This document shows positions 1-5,670 of a stretch of 8,769 nucleotides of DNA, piece after piece. Where the stretch lies: assembly GCA_027016055.1 (NCBI GenBank), contig JALWBF010000113.1, positions 1 to 8,769 of the forward strand, written 5' to 3'. The translations under genes and the position numbers were made by a program. The notes below the pieces were generated by a model. It made no database searches. It was not told the origin of the DNA and saw only the letters and a list, made by a program, of their open reading frames with translations. Every line of letters starts with the position of its first letter. Within the stretch, counting starts at the first letter, position 1. This DNA is from Archaeoglobaceae archaeon (GTDB lineage: Archaea > Halobacteriota > Archaeoglobi > Archaeoglobales > Archaeoglobaceae).

Positions 1-796
1 TTCCTATTCCGAGCATCATCGTAACTCCGTATCCGGGCATAACTACGGCTTTCATGAATTCAGGCTTCATCTCCTTCAGATTTCCCTTAACCATCAAAGT
101 TCCGAACGGAGGAGCGTGCTGGGTTCCCTCGCCGATTATGTATCCCTTCGCCCCGCATAGGAAAATCCTCGTTCCTATTCCGATTGTTCTGTATTCAGGA
201 TCGTTGTTTAACGGGGATATCTCACCGCATCCGGCAAACGTCACGTTTCCGAAGTTAGGAAGGAGAGTTCCCATGTATGTTCTCAGAATTCTATCGGATG
301 AATTCGTAGCCGCTTTGTAACGCTGATAGGCGTTGCGGGGATTAACCATTACAGCCTGATTCAGATCCTCCAAAGATATCTCTGTTACGATCTTCTTTCT
401 CGGATAGCAATCCGTTCCGTAAGCTTCAGCTCTAAGTTCCACTTCTTTGCCTTCGACTAAATCTTCAATTACGTGCGCACCGCCGTATTCCATCCCCCTA
501 CTTTCAGAAAGCTGGGTTACGCCGAGATAAGCATCAACTGCTGCTATACCGGTATAAGCTTCAACATCGTTTAGCCAAACCCTCTGCATCTTTATCGGCG
601 GATCGGAATGACCGAAGTTCATAAAAACGCCTGAAGAGCACATCGCTCCAAAAGTGCCGGTTGTGACAACATCAACCTCCTTCGCAGCCTTTTCCACACC
701 CAACTCTTCGACTATTTCCTTCATTTCTTCTGCAGTAACAACGCAAACGCATCCTTCTTCGATCTTACGGTTGATTTCTTCGATCGTTTTTTTCAT
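1..796 (-). CDS. DUF39 homocysteine biosynthesis protein (L-aspartate semialdehyde sulfurtransferase family), 3' part outside window
   Basis: The visible 265 residues match the archaeal DUF39/COG1900 family. Its studied members (Methanosarcina MA1821, together with MA1822) are needed to make homocysteine from aspartate semialdehyde and sulfide. I see a [25 protein letters not shown] stretch from residue 47 with Cys53, and a YGTDCYP motif with Cys130. These fit the two conserved cysteines I recall near 54 and 131 in MA1821. A glycine-rich segment ([24 protein letters not shown]) follows. The ATG at 796-794 is the first start after an in-frame stop at 808-806, and a GGGGT stretch lies just before it. 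The reading frame runs off base 1, so I cannot tell whether the C-terminal CBS domains of some relatives are present, or whether the NIL/ferredoxin partner gene follows. Function rests on family resemblance. Confidence 0.85.
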   Translation of the reverse strand, partial: MKKTIEEINRKIEEGCVCVVTAEEMKEIVEELGVEKAAKEVDVVTTGTFGAMCSSGVFMNFGHSDPPIKMQRVWLNDVEAYTGIAAVDAYLGVTQLSESRGMEYGGAHVIEDLVEGKEVELRAEAYGTDCYPRKKIVTEISLEDLNQAVMVNPRNAYQRYKAATNSSDRILRTYMGTLLPNFGNVTFAGCGEISPLNNDPEYRTIGIGTRIFLCGAKGYIIGEGTQHAPPFGTLMVKGNLKEMKPEFMKAVVMPGYGVTMMLGIG

Positions 797-853
797 ATGA
801 CCCCATCAAGTGGTCATGATATAAATATTACTAATTTTCGAACGCCGAAAAAT
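797..853 (-). promoter_or_regulatory. Promoter region of the DUF39 gene with inverted repeats
   Basis: Read on the minus strand, a TATA-like TATTTATATC lies at 828-819, placing transcription start at about 797 and giving a very short or absent leader. A perfect 6-bp inverted repeat, ATGACC-N9-GGTCAT (797-802 and 812-817), fills the space between the TATA box and the start codon. A second imperfect repeat (AATTTTCG / CGAAAAATT, about 833-853) sits just upstream of the TATA box. The positions suit an operator and an upstream site, but no regulator is known from the sequence. Confidence 0.45.
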
Positions 854-932
854 TACTATTTGTAATAATTAAAATAACAATGAAAATAATAAAAATTAAA
901 AAATAAATACAAAAACATATAATAATAATATA
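854..932 (-). terminator. T-rich probable terminator after the DUF5371-like gene
   Basis: On the minus strand, the DNA following the 64-residue gene is almost only A and T, with several runs of four to six T (for example around 887-905). Archaeal polymerase commonly stops at such T-rich tracts. No GC hairpin is present. A short ATTAC-N5-GTAAT repeat (852-866) lies at the far end. Confidence 0.4.
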
Positions 933-1127
933 TTAAGCCTTCTTTTTCTTCTTCAAAACTTCTTCAAGCTTCTTTTCAAGTGGTTCTTCATGCGTGTAAG
1001 GGCACTTCAGATAATGCTCCACAGCCCTTGCCAGAGCATCCTTAGTGGCACTTTCTCCCGTCTTTTTCTTCAATTCTTTCAGAACTTCCTCCGGTAGGAC
1101 TGTCTGTGCATGGACTATTTTAGTCAT
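933..1127 (-). CDS. Small DUF5371-like protein, possible ribbon-helix-helix fold
   Basis: A 64-residue protein that I believe belongs to the DUF5371 family of small proteins in methanogens and Archaeoglobales; the assignment is from memory. The N-terminal 40 residues (VHAQTVLPEEVLKELKKKTG then KDALARAVEHYL) read as a short strand followed by two helices, the order found in ribbon-helix-helix (CopG/Arc-type) DNA-binding proteins. A CPYTHEEP segment follows, then a highly charged lysine/glutamate helix ending in KKKKKA. The start is well supported: AGGTGAT lies five bases before the ATG, and a TATA box sits about 40 bases upstream. It is oriented with the DUF39 gene, but the 136-base AT-rich gap and separate promoters argue against one transcript. 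Its function is unknown. Confidence 0.75.
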   Translation of the reverse strand: MTKIVHAQTVLPEEVLKELKKKTGESATKDALARAVEHYLKCPYTHEEPLEKKLEEVLKKKKKA

Positions 1128-1170
1128 GCCTAATCACCTGATGATAATTAGCACTTAATGGTATTTAAAC
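1128..1170 (-). promoter_or_regulatory. Promoter and ribosome binding site of the DUF5371-like gene
   Basis: On the minus strand, TTTAAATA at 1169-1162 is a good TATA box, giving a start of transcription near 1139. AGGTGAT at about 1140-1134 is a strong ribosome binding site five bases before the ATG. The same stretch forms a partial palindrome (ATCA-N5-TGAT), which could serve self-regulation if the product is a ribbon-helix-helix protein. Confidence 0.55.
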
Positions 1171-1339
1171 TTTACTCATTATAATAATAACAATTATGTG
1201 GAGATTTTCCCATCATTTTTTAAACATTTCAAGGGGGTTATGAGCGAGGTTGTGAAATTAAATATTTCGATAATGTCGTTATTAGATCATTAAGATCATA
1301 TTTGTATAAATTTTGAATGAATGGTTTTTGAATGAATAG
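1171..1339. other. AT-rich spacer without a recognisable gene
   Basis: This stretch is AT-rich with no reading frame longer than about 17 codons. A tiny plus-strand frame starting at about 1240 (MSEVVKLNISIMSLLDH) vaguely recalls the start of a CopG-type protein but stops at once. A short direct repeat (AGATCAT twice) lies near 1284-1299, and a 15-bp tandem repeat is listed separately. Confidence 0.4.
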
Positions 1340-1340
1340 T
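1311..1340. repeat. Two-copy 15-bp tandem repeat abutting the tRNA 3' end
   Basis: TTTTGAATGAATGGT (1311-1325) is followed directly by TTTTGAATGAATAGT (1326-1340), with 14 of 15 bases identical. The second copy ends exactly on the discriminator base of tRNA-Ala. It may be a replication slip, or a trace of a past event at the tRNA end; nothing further can be read from it. Confidence 0.7.
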
Positions 1341-1413
1341 GGACTCGGCGGGATTTGAACCCGCGGCCTCCGCCTTGCGAAGGCGGCGCTCTACCAGGCT
1401 GAGCTACGAGCCC
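1340..1413 (-). tRNA. tRNA-Ala, anticodon CGC
   Basis: The minus strand folds into a complete 74-base cloverleaf. The acceptor GGGCTCG pairs with CGAGTCC, including the G3-U70 wobble that marks alanine tRNAs, and the discriminator is A. The D arm is GCTC...GAGC. The anticodon stem CCGCC/GGCGG carries a seven-base TTCGCAA loop, giving anticodon CGC, which reads GCG codons. The T arm is GCGGG-TTCAAAT-CCCGC. There is no intron and CCA is not encoded, which is common in archaea. Its own TATA box lies upstream. Confidence 0.97.
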
Positions 1414-1434
1414 TCATAGGCATATGTTGCTAAG

Positions 1435-1450
1435 TGCTATTTAAGGTTTA
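1435..1450 (-). promoter_or_regulatory. TATA box of tRNA-Ala
   Basis: On the minus strand, TTAAATA at 1443-1437, preceded by AAACC, is centred 27 bases before the first base of the tRNA. This is the normal distance for an archaeal tRNA promoter. Confidence 0.65.
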
Positions 1451-1633
1451 TTGCCTCCCAACTGGCATGTTAGTCGATCTAAGCATCATGCATCTGGAGT
1501 GATATAGCCATATTCTGTCTGGCAGATTACAGCATGTCGCTAAGAAAGCCCCGCTTTTCAAAGCGTAGATGAATTAGGGGAGGTCGGTTCGTATCATCCA
1601 AACCTTTAAATACGAAATTTGTTAAAGCTATAG

Positions 1634-1747
1634 CGAAAAGTATCGTGGTCTGTTTAAGACCACGTAGCTGGAATGGCATCTATGGTTCGGCGTAGCTCGC
1701 CCATTAGGGCGAGAAACCCCGCATTTTACGGGGAGTGTCATCGTTTT
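1634..1747 (+). ncRNA. Candidate structured noncoding RNA, unknown family
   Basis: A plus-strand TATA box (TTTAAATA, 1605-1612, preceded by CCAAACC) predicts a transcript from about 1634. That transcript would contain three compact hairpins: CGTGGTCT-GTTTA-AGACCACG (1644-1664), CTCGCCC-ATTA-GGGCGAG (1696-1713) and CCCCG-N7-CGGGG (1717-1733). It would end at a run of five T (1743-1747). Promoter, hairpins and T-run together fit a discrete RNA of about 110 bases. I do not recognise it as RNase P RNA, SRP RNA or a guide RNA. The hairpins could instead belong to the right end or omega RNA of a minus-strand TnpB element. Confidence 0.3.
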
Positions 1748-1787
1748 TAGTCCTACATCCCTCAAAACAACGTAGCCGAATCATTTG

Positions 1788-1940
1788 ATCCACTACGGCG
1801 TTTCTTCAAATCTAACGCAACTCGGCTTAAGCTGACCATCTATTCTTAAGGCGCAACTTCAGTAGCCTTCGCGGGGTGCGAATATTTCACTCTTCTTGAA
1901 AGTTTCAATGAAACCGCATCTGGTGCATTTAAACGTATCA
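1788..1940 (-). pseudogene. Broken zinc-ribbon-like reading frame, possibly the tail of a TnpB-type transposase-associated nuclease
   Basis: On the minus strand, directly after and overlapping the carA stop in another frame, is a segment reading DTFKCTRCGFIETFKKSEIF and ending at a TGA (about 1859-1861). The same frame then continues through ALRIDGQLKPSCVRFEETP to a TAG at about 1788. It has no usable start codon. The FKCTRCGF pattern resembles the second half of the C-terminal zinc ribbon of TnpB (IS200/IS605 group), and hairpin-rich DNA follows as at the right ends of such elements. The usual D-x-NAA-x-N motif after the zinc ribbon is not visible, so this stays a guess; a chance frame is possible. 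Confidence 0.25.
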
Positions 1941-3020
1941 ATACTCCCTCAGCATATCCACATATCTATCGAAGAAGAAGTATGTGTCATGCGGTCCGGG
2001 CGATGCTTCCGGATGATACTGAACGGTCATGAGCGGGAACTCCTTATGCCTTAAACCTTCGACCGTGTAATCGTTCAAATTTATCTGCGTAACTTCCAAG
2101 CCCGTCCCATCCAGACTTTTCTCATCAACTGCAAAGCTGTGGTTCTGACTCGAAATGAAAACCCTTCCCGTTTCAAAATCCTTTACTGGCTGATTTGCCC
2201 CTCTGTGACCGAATTTGAGCTTGAAAGTTTTTGCACCCAAGGCTAAAGCTGTAAGCTGATGCCCCAAGCAAATTCCGGCCATGGGAACCCTTCCAGCCAA
2301 CTTCCTTATCGTTTCAATCGTCGGCTTCACTCTGGCCGGATCACCCGGACCGTTTGAGACGAAAACGCCATCTGGATCCATCTCAAGAATCTTTTCAGCC
2401 GGATAGTTGTATGGAACGAGCGTGACGTTAACCCTTCTCTTCAAAAGCTGTCTGACTATGCTCATCTTAACTCCGCAGTCGATTAGAATTACCTCATACT
2501 TCCCCTTCTCAGCTTCGAACCTCTTCGGCTCTTTCACGCAAACTTTATCGACCAAATCCTTTTCGGTGATGGGAGTAATTTTCTTGGCTCTTTCGATCAG
2601 TTCTTCCCTGTCAAGATCATCACCAACGGCTAAAATTGCGTTCATGGCTCCGTATATCCTTATCTTCTTCGTAAGCATTCTCGTATCCACACCTTCGATA
2701 CCGGGAACTCCGTATTCCTTAAGCAGTTCATCCACGGTCATTTCGCTTCTCCAGTTGCTCGGCTCTTTGCATAGCTCTCTGACAACGAATCCCTCAACCT
2801 TAACTCCATCGCTTTCAAAATCCTCCCTGCAAACGCCGTAATTTCCGATTAGCGGATAGGTCAGCATGAGGATCTGCCCGGCGTAGCTCTGATCTGTTAG
2901 AGCTTCAACGTAACCGGTCATCGAAGTATTGAAAACGAGCTCACCCTCAACGGTCTTATCCGCTCCAAAAGCCGTTCCTTCAACGTATGTTCCATCCTCA
3001 AGAACCAAAGCCGCTTTCAT
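1938..3020 (-). CDS. carA: Carbamoyl-phosphate synthase small (glutaminase) subunit
   Basis: This 360-residue protein is the glutamine amidotransferase subunit that frees ammonia from glutamine for carbamoyl phosphate, the precursor of arginine and pyrimidines. The N-terminal CPSase small-chain domain (about 1-145) shows LEDGTYVEGTAFGA and FNTSMTGYVEALTDQSYAGQI. The C-terminal class I amidotransferase domain (about 173-355) has VSNGPGDP, the nucleophile elbow GICLGHQ with Cys251, and the catalytic QYHPE with His336 and Glu338. Length and motifs are complete. carB normally sits next to carA in related genomes, but here carA is flanked by a decayed interval and a divergent regulator, so carB must lie elsewhere. 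The start ATG at 3020 fits the family N-terminus. Confidence 0.96.
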   Translation of the reverse strand: MKAALVLEDGTYVEGTAFGADKTVEGELVFNTSMTGYVEALTDQSYAGQILMLTYPLIGNYGVCREDFESDGVKVEGFVVRELCKEPSNWRSEMTVDELLKEYGVPGIEGVDTRMLTKKIRIYGAMNAILAVGDDLDREELIERAKKITPITEKDLVDKVCVKEPKRFEAEKGKYEVILIDCGVKMSIVRQLLKRRVNVTLVPYNYPAEKILEMDPDGVFVSNGPGDPARVKPTIETIRKLAGRVPMAGICLGHQLTALALGAKTFKLKFGHRGANQPVKDFETGRVFISSQNHSFAVDEKSLDGTGLEVTQINLNDYTVEGLRHKEFPLMTVQYHPEASPGPHDTYFFFDRYVDMLREY

Positions 3021-3085
3021 CTTAACAAGCTTCCCATTGCAATTTTTTAGTTTTTTGCTTAAAGATGGGAATAATATATCTCACA
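3021..3085 (-). promoter_or_regulatory. Probable carA promoter with a spaced inverted repeat
   Basis: On the minus strand, GATATATTATT (3080-3070) is a likely TATA box, giving a leader of about 30 bases. A perfect seven-base inverted repeat, TTCCCAT (3031-3037) and ATGGGAA (3065-3071), brackets an A-rich tract spanning the predicted start of transcription. It could be a pair of half-sites about 34 bp apart, centre to centre. No clear ribosome binding site is visible before the ATG. Confidence 0.4.
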
Positions 3086-3142
3086 ATGCATAGTTTGGTT
3101 CGTCTTCAATCTTGATGTATTAGATAAATCAGTGAATGGAAA

Positions 3143-3190
3143 AAAATTTATATAGATCTTAGTATAACTAAATAGCTATTAGGAGGTGAT
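3143..3190 (+). promoter_or_regulatory. Promoter, twin palindromes and strong ribosome binding site of the winged-helix gene
   Basis: TTTATATA (3147-3154), preceded by A-rich DNA, is a strong TATA box, predicting a start near 3177. Two perfect palindromes lie between it and the gene: TTAGT-ATA-ACTAA (3159-3171) and AATAGCTATT (3171-3180). AGGAGGTGAT (3181-3190) is a near-perfect match to the archaeal 16S 3' end, five bases before the ATG. Palindromes over the start site are what one expects of an autorepressor operator. Confidence 0.65.
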
Positions 3191-3195
3191 AATAT

Positions 3196-3564
3196 ATGGT
3201 GGAAGAGTTAACGGAGAAGGATGAGAAGATAGTAAGATTGCTGGCTGAGACCGGATTAAACAAAAATATCGCTAAGGTCATTGTTTTCCTCTCAAAGGTA
3301 GGCGAGGCTATCTCAAGGGACATTGAAAGAGCGGCTAATCTAAGACAGCCGGAAGTTAGCTTAGCGATGAAAGAACTGAAGGAGTGGGGATGGGTTAAGG
3401 AGAGAGAGCTGAAGAAGAAAGGAAAGGGCAGACCCCTCAAGAGCTACAAGCTTACGATGGATCTGAAGGAAATTGCGAAGGAGCTAATAGAGAAGAAGAG
3501 GGAAGAGATTAAGAGGATAGAAAAGGATTTAGAAGAGCTCGAAAGGTTGGTTGGTTTGAAGTAA
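3196..3564 (+). CDS. Winged-helix transcriptional regulator with C-terminal coiled coil
   Basis: This is a 122-residue archaeal DNA-binding protein of the broad ArsR/TrmB/MarR winged-helix type; I cannot name a subfamily. Residues about 7-35 (EKIVRLLAETGLNKNIAKVIVFLSKVG) form the first helices. SRDIERAANLRQPEVSLAMKELKEWGWVKERE (about 39-71) is a typical helix-turn-helix with a recognition helix starting at QPEVS. The basic KKKGKGRPLKSYKL is the wing. Residues about 85-122 are rich in Lys and Glu with regular hydrophobics (KKREEIKRIEKDLEELERLVGL), a likely dimerising coiled coil. No metal-binding cysteines are present, so a metal sensor is unlikely. It lies between divergent carA and downstream aroE; palindromes in its promoter suggest self-regulation. 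Its target genes and signal are unknown. Confidence 0.85.
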   Translation: MVEELTEKDEKIVRLLAETGLNKNIAKVIVFLSKVGEAISRDIERAANLRQPEVSLAMKELKEWGWVKERELKKKGKGRPLKSYKLTMDLKEIAKELIEKKREEIKRIEKDLEELERLVGLK

Positions 3565-3578
3565 TTTTGAACCATCAG

Positions 3579-3608
3579 TATTTTATATCTTTGCTAATTC
3601 ATAGCAAT
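3579..3608 (+). promoter_or_regulatory. aroE promoter (leaderless)
   Basis: TTTTATAT at 3581-3588 is centred about 25 bases before the ATG at 3609. Transcription would therefore begin at or next to the start codon, as in archaeal leaderless genes. The box lies inside the longer open frame beginning at 3567, which argues against that upstream start. Confidence 0.55.
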
Positions 3609-4421
3609 ATGCAGTATTTTGGTATCATCGGCTATCCCATCGGACATTCCGTTTCTCCAGCCATGCATAACGCGGCATTTAAGCATCTCGGATTGGATGC
3701 CATCTACTTAAAATTTGAAGTTAAGCCCGAAGATCTTAAGGATGCCATTTTCGGCGCTAAAGCCTTGGGATTTAAAGGTTTTAACGTCACGATTCCGCAT
3801 AAGGAAGCTGTTCTTAAGTTCGTTAAGCCCGTCGGCATTGCCAAGCAGATCGGAGCCGTGAACACTATAGACATTCCGAAGCTTGAGGGATACAACACGG
3901 ATGCCTACGGAGCCATTAAAGCTTTGGAATCCGCCGGAGTTGATGTTGAAGGGAAGGTTGCGCTTTTAGTTGGTGCCGGAGGTGCCGGGAGAGCTATAGC
4001 CTTCGTGTTGGCTGAAAAGGGTGCTACGGTGATAGTGACCAATAGAACAGAATCGAGGGGCTTGAAGCTGGCTGAAGATGTTAGGAAGGTTGGGGAGTGC
4101 ATATTTTATCCATACGACAGGATTGAGGATCTGAAGGGGAAGATAGACATAATAATTAACGCGACGCCTTTGGGAATGAAGGGCTTCGAGCAGAAGCTGC
4201 CGGTTCCCGAAGCTCTGATCGAAAGCAAGGTTGTGGTTTTCGATACAGTATACAATCCACTCGAAACACCGCTGATAAGAAAGGCGAAGATGAGGGGTTG
4301 TAAGGTCGTATACGGCATCGATATGCTGGTGTATCAGGGAGCAGAAGCGTTTAAAATTTGGACAGGATTGGATGCTCCGATCGACGTTATGAAAAAAGCG
4401 GCTTTGGAAGCATTACGCTAA
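3609..4421 (+). CDS. aroE: Shikimate dehydrogenase
   Basis: This enzyme reduces 3-dehydroshikimate to shikimate with NADPH, in aromatic amino acid synthesis. Starting at MQYFGIIGYP gives 270 residues, the usual family length. The substrate site shows GHSVSPAMHNAAF (12-24), NVTIPHK with catalytic Lys65, GAVNTI (82-87) and GYNTDAYG with catalytic Asp98. The nucleotide-binding domain has the VGAGGAGRA loop (121-129) and TNRT (144-147), whose Asn-Arg suggests preference for NADPH. IINATPLGM and the C-terminal GIDMLVYQGAEAF are also present. I reject the upstream ATG at 3567: its extra 14 residues have no family counterpart and contain the TATA box. The gene ends convergently with the KaiC-like gene, sharing four bases at the stop codons. 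Confidence 0.95.
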   Translation: MQYFGIIGYPIGHSVSPAMHNAAFKHLGLDAIYLKFEVKPEDLKDAIFGAKALGFKGFNVTIPHKEAVLKFVKPVGIAKQIGAVNTIDIPKLEGYNTDAYGAIKALESAGVDVEGKVALLVGAGGAGRAIAFVLAEKGATVIVTNRTESRGLKLAEDVRKVGECIFYPYDRIEDLKGKIDIIINATPLGMKGFEQKLPVPEALIESKVVVFDTVYNPLETPLIRKAKMRGCKVVYGIDMLVYQGAEAFKIWTGLDAPIDVMKKAALEALR

Positions 4422-5107
4422 ATATCGACGCTGATCGCGACATCCAAAGCGGGTGGCATGTTTCTAACCTTTGGTATGAACAGTCTGCTGACTATTCTGT
4501 CTTCGATTTTCTCGTAGTCTATATCAAGTATGACGTCGCAGATGTCCATGACCGTGCTTATGATGGTTTGAGGATGGACGTTTTTAATCATGTATATGAA
4601 AAACAGATTTTTCGTATGCTTTGATGCCATGTATAGCTTATTTATCAGCCACTCCTTCAAGCCCACGCTTACGTTCAGCTTGAAGAAGAAGGAAATCGTA
4701 TCGAATATAACGTTGTATTCACCCTTATCGTTCTGAAGTATCTTCGAAAGGTTGTAATCGACGAAGTCGAATATCTCTTTATCCCTAAAGTTATCCTCTA
4801 TTATGAACTGACCGTATTCGTTTAAATAATATTGCGTAAAGACATCTATAAACTCGACGTTCTTCGTATCCAAGCCCATGTTCTCCATGTTCTCCCTAAT
4901 GAACTGGGAGGGTCTCGATGTATTGAAGTAGTATGTTTTTCTGGTAGTTGCAATCTGGTAGAGAAGAACTTCCGGCATGCTCATCGGATTTGCGTAAATG
5001 CATACCAAACTTCCTTCAGGTAAGCCACCGTTAAGTTTGGAGTCTATACTTTCGATCCCGGTGGGTATAGTCCTCACATACGACCTGAAACTCCTCTTTC
5101 TAATCAT
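4418..5107 (-). CDS. KaiC/RAD55-family protein with degenerate P-loop
   Basis: From the chosen start, 229 residues resemble archaeal RecA-superfamily proteins of the KaiC/GvpD/RAD55 type. The signature IPTGIESIDSKLNGGLPEGSL (14-33) is typical, and a Walker B-like NVIFDTISFF appears in the middle. The C-terminal LFIPKVRNMPPALDVAISVDI matches the closing strands of such proteins. Where the GxxGxGKT P-loop should follow, the sequence reads YANPMSMPEVLLYQI, without the glycines or the Lys-Thr. Similar replacement occurs in haloarchaeal KaiC-like (DUF7504-type) proteins, so it is probably a family trait and a nucleotide-free or regulatory role is likely. I prefer the ATG at 5107 because GGTGAT lies seven bases before it and a TATA box 40 bases before it. 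An in-frame GTG at 5176 would add a hydrophobic N-terminus. Confidence 0.7.
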   Translation of the reverse strand: MIRKRSFRSYVRTIPTGIESIDSKLNGGLPEGSLVCIYANPMSMPEVLLYQIATTRKTYYFNTSRPSQFIRENMENMGLDTKNVEFIDVFTQYYLNEYGQFIIEDNFRDKEIFDFVDYNLSKILQNDKGEYNVIFDTISFFFKLNVSVGLKEWLINKLYMASKHTKNLFFIYMIKNVHPQTIISTVMDICDVILDIDYEKIEDRIVSRLFIPKVRNMPPALDVAISVDI

Positions 5108-5114
5108 AATCATA

Positions 5115-5152
5115 ATCACCAACAGATATGTATCGAGGATAGCGTATATTAA
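5115..5152 (-). promoter_or_regulatory. Probable promoter and ribosome binding site of the KaiC-like gene
   Basis: On the minus strand, TTAATATA at 5152-5145 predicts a start near 5121. GGTGAT (5120-5115) precedes two in-frame ATGs at 5113 and 5107, the second at better spacing. A competing TATA box (TTATAATT, about 5205-5198) would instead give a leaderless message at the GTG at 5176. Confidence 0.4.
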
Positions 5153-5230
5153 GTTTTCGATCAACCAAACAAACACCCATTTTTATATTTTTATCTTAAT
5201 TATAATCTGAGCTCGTTTAACCATCGATAC

Positions 5231-5261
5231 TCTTATAAATAGATTTCGTGGCTTTTGAAGT
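5231..5261 (+). promoter_or_regulatory. rps6e promoter (leaderless)
   Basis: CTTATAAATA at 5232-5241 is a strong TATA box centred about 26 bases before the ATG at 5262, so the message probably starts at or next to the start codon. No ribosome binding site precedes the gene, in agreement. Confidence 0.65.
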
Positions 5262-5669
5262 ATGGAGTTTAAGGTCGTAATATCGGATCCTGCAACCGGT
5301 AAAGCTTATCAGAAGGTCGTGAGCGGAGCAAACGCAAATAAGCTTATAGGTAAACAGATTGGAGACATAATAAACGGAACACTCGTAGATCTACCGCCCG
5401 ATTACGAACTGCAGATAACCGGCGGAAGTGACAAGGACGGCTTTCCGATGAGACCCGATTTGCCGGGAACTGGAAGGAAGAGGATATTGCTTTCCGGTGG
5501 TGTGGGTTACAGACCGAAGGAGAAGGGGGTTAGAAAGAAGAAGACTGTAAGGGGCAGAGTGATTTCGAAGGACATCGTTCAGATAAACATGAAGGTGGTC
5601 AAGCACGGAAAGATACCGCTCGAAGAATTCTTCAAGAAGAAGGAGGAAGAAGGAGAGTCCGAAGAGTGA
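5262..5669 (+). CDS. rps6e: Small-subunit ribosomal protein eS6 (S6e)
   Basis: A 135-residue archaeal/eukaryotic-type ribosomal protein of the 30S subunit. The N-terminal [18 protein letters not shown], the [40 protein letters not shown] core (about 31-70), and the [30 protein letters not shown] section are characteristic of S6e and rich in basic residues for rRNA binding. The C-terminus is a short charged tail ([11 protein letters not shown]); archaeal forms lack the long phosphorylated tail of eukaryotes. Length is as expected. It heads a two-gene unit: the methyltransferase starts one base after its stop, and the purine-rich end of S6e (GGAGGAAGAAGGAGAG) can act as that gene's ribosome binding site. 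Confidence 0.96.
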   Translation: MEFKVVISDPATGKAYQKVVSGANANKLIGKQIGDIINGTLVDLPPDYELQITGGSDKDGFPMRPDLPGTGRKRILLSGGVGYRPKEKGVRKKKTVRGRVISKDIVQINMKVVKHGKIPLEEFFKKKEEEGESEE

Positions 5670-5670
5670 T

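Larger units (their letters stand above)
1414..1937. other. 524-base interval with several strong hairpins and no intact gene
   Basis: No full gene is present between tRNA-Ala and carA. The interval holds GC-rich perfect hairpins at 1644-1664, 1696-1713 and 1717-1733, a longer CGTAG/CTACG pairing at 1771-1797, and an imperfect CGCTTT/AAAGCG hairpin near 1552-1565. The motif AGAAA(G)CCCCGC occurs twice on the plus strand (near 1543 and 1712) and CGTAGCT twice (1663, 1691). Short frames exist, such as a 50-codon minus frame from about 1680 to 1528, but none looks like a real protein. Two readings are listed separately: a plus-strand noncoding RNA, and the decayed end of a TnpB-type insertion sequence. 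Confidence 0.6.

Noticed and set aside
54..320. 88-codon plus-strand open frame at the window start
   Set aside because: It is antisense to the DUF39 gene, whose minus frame has clear family motifs; no independent support.
1528..1680. 50-codon minus-strand open frame in the structured interval
   Set aside because: It runs through the hairpins, has no ribosome binding site and no recognisable motif; most likely chance.
1893..1915. Repeat-like TTGAAAGTTTCAATGAAACC near 1900, similar in flavour to archaeal CRISPR repeat ends
   Set aside because: It occurs once, with no regularly spaced copies, so there is no CRISPR array.
3567..3608. Upstream start for aroE adding 14 residues
   Set aside because: The extension has no family counterpart and contains the TATA box; the ATG at 3609 fits both family start and promoter spacing.
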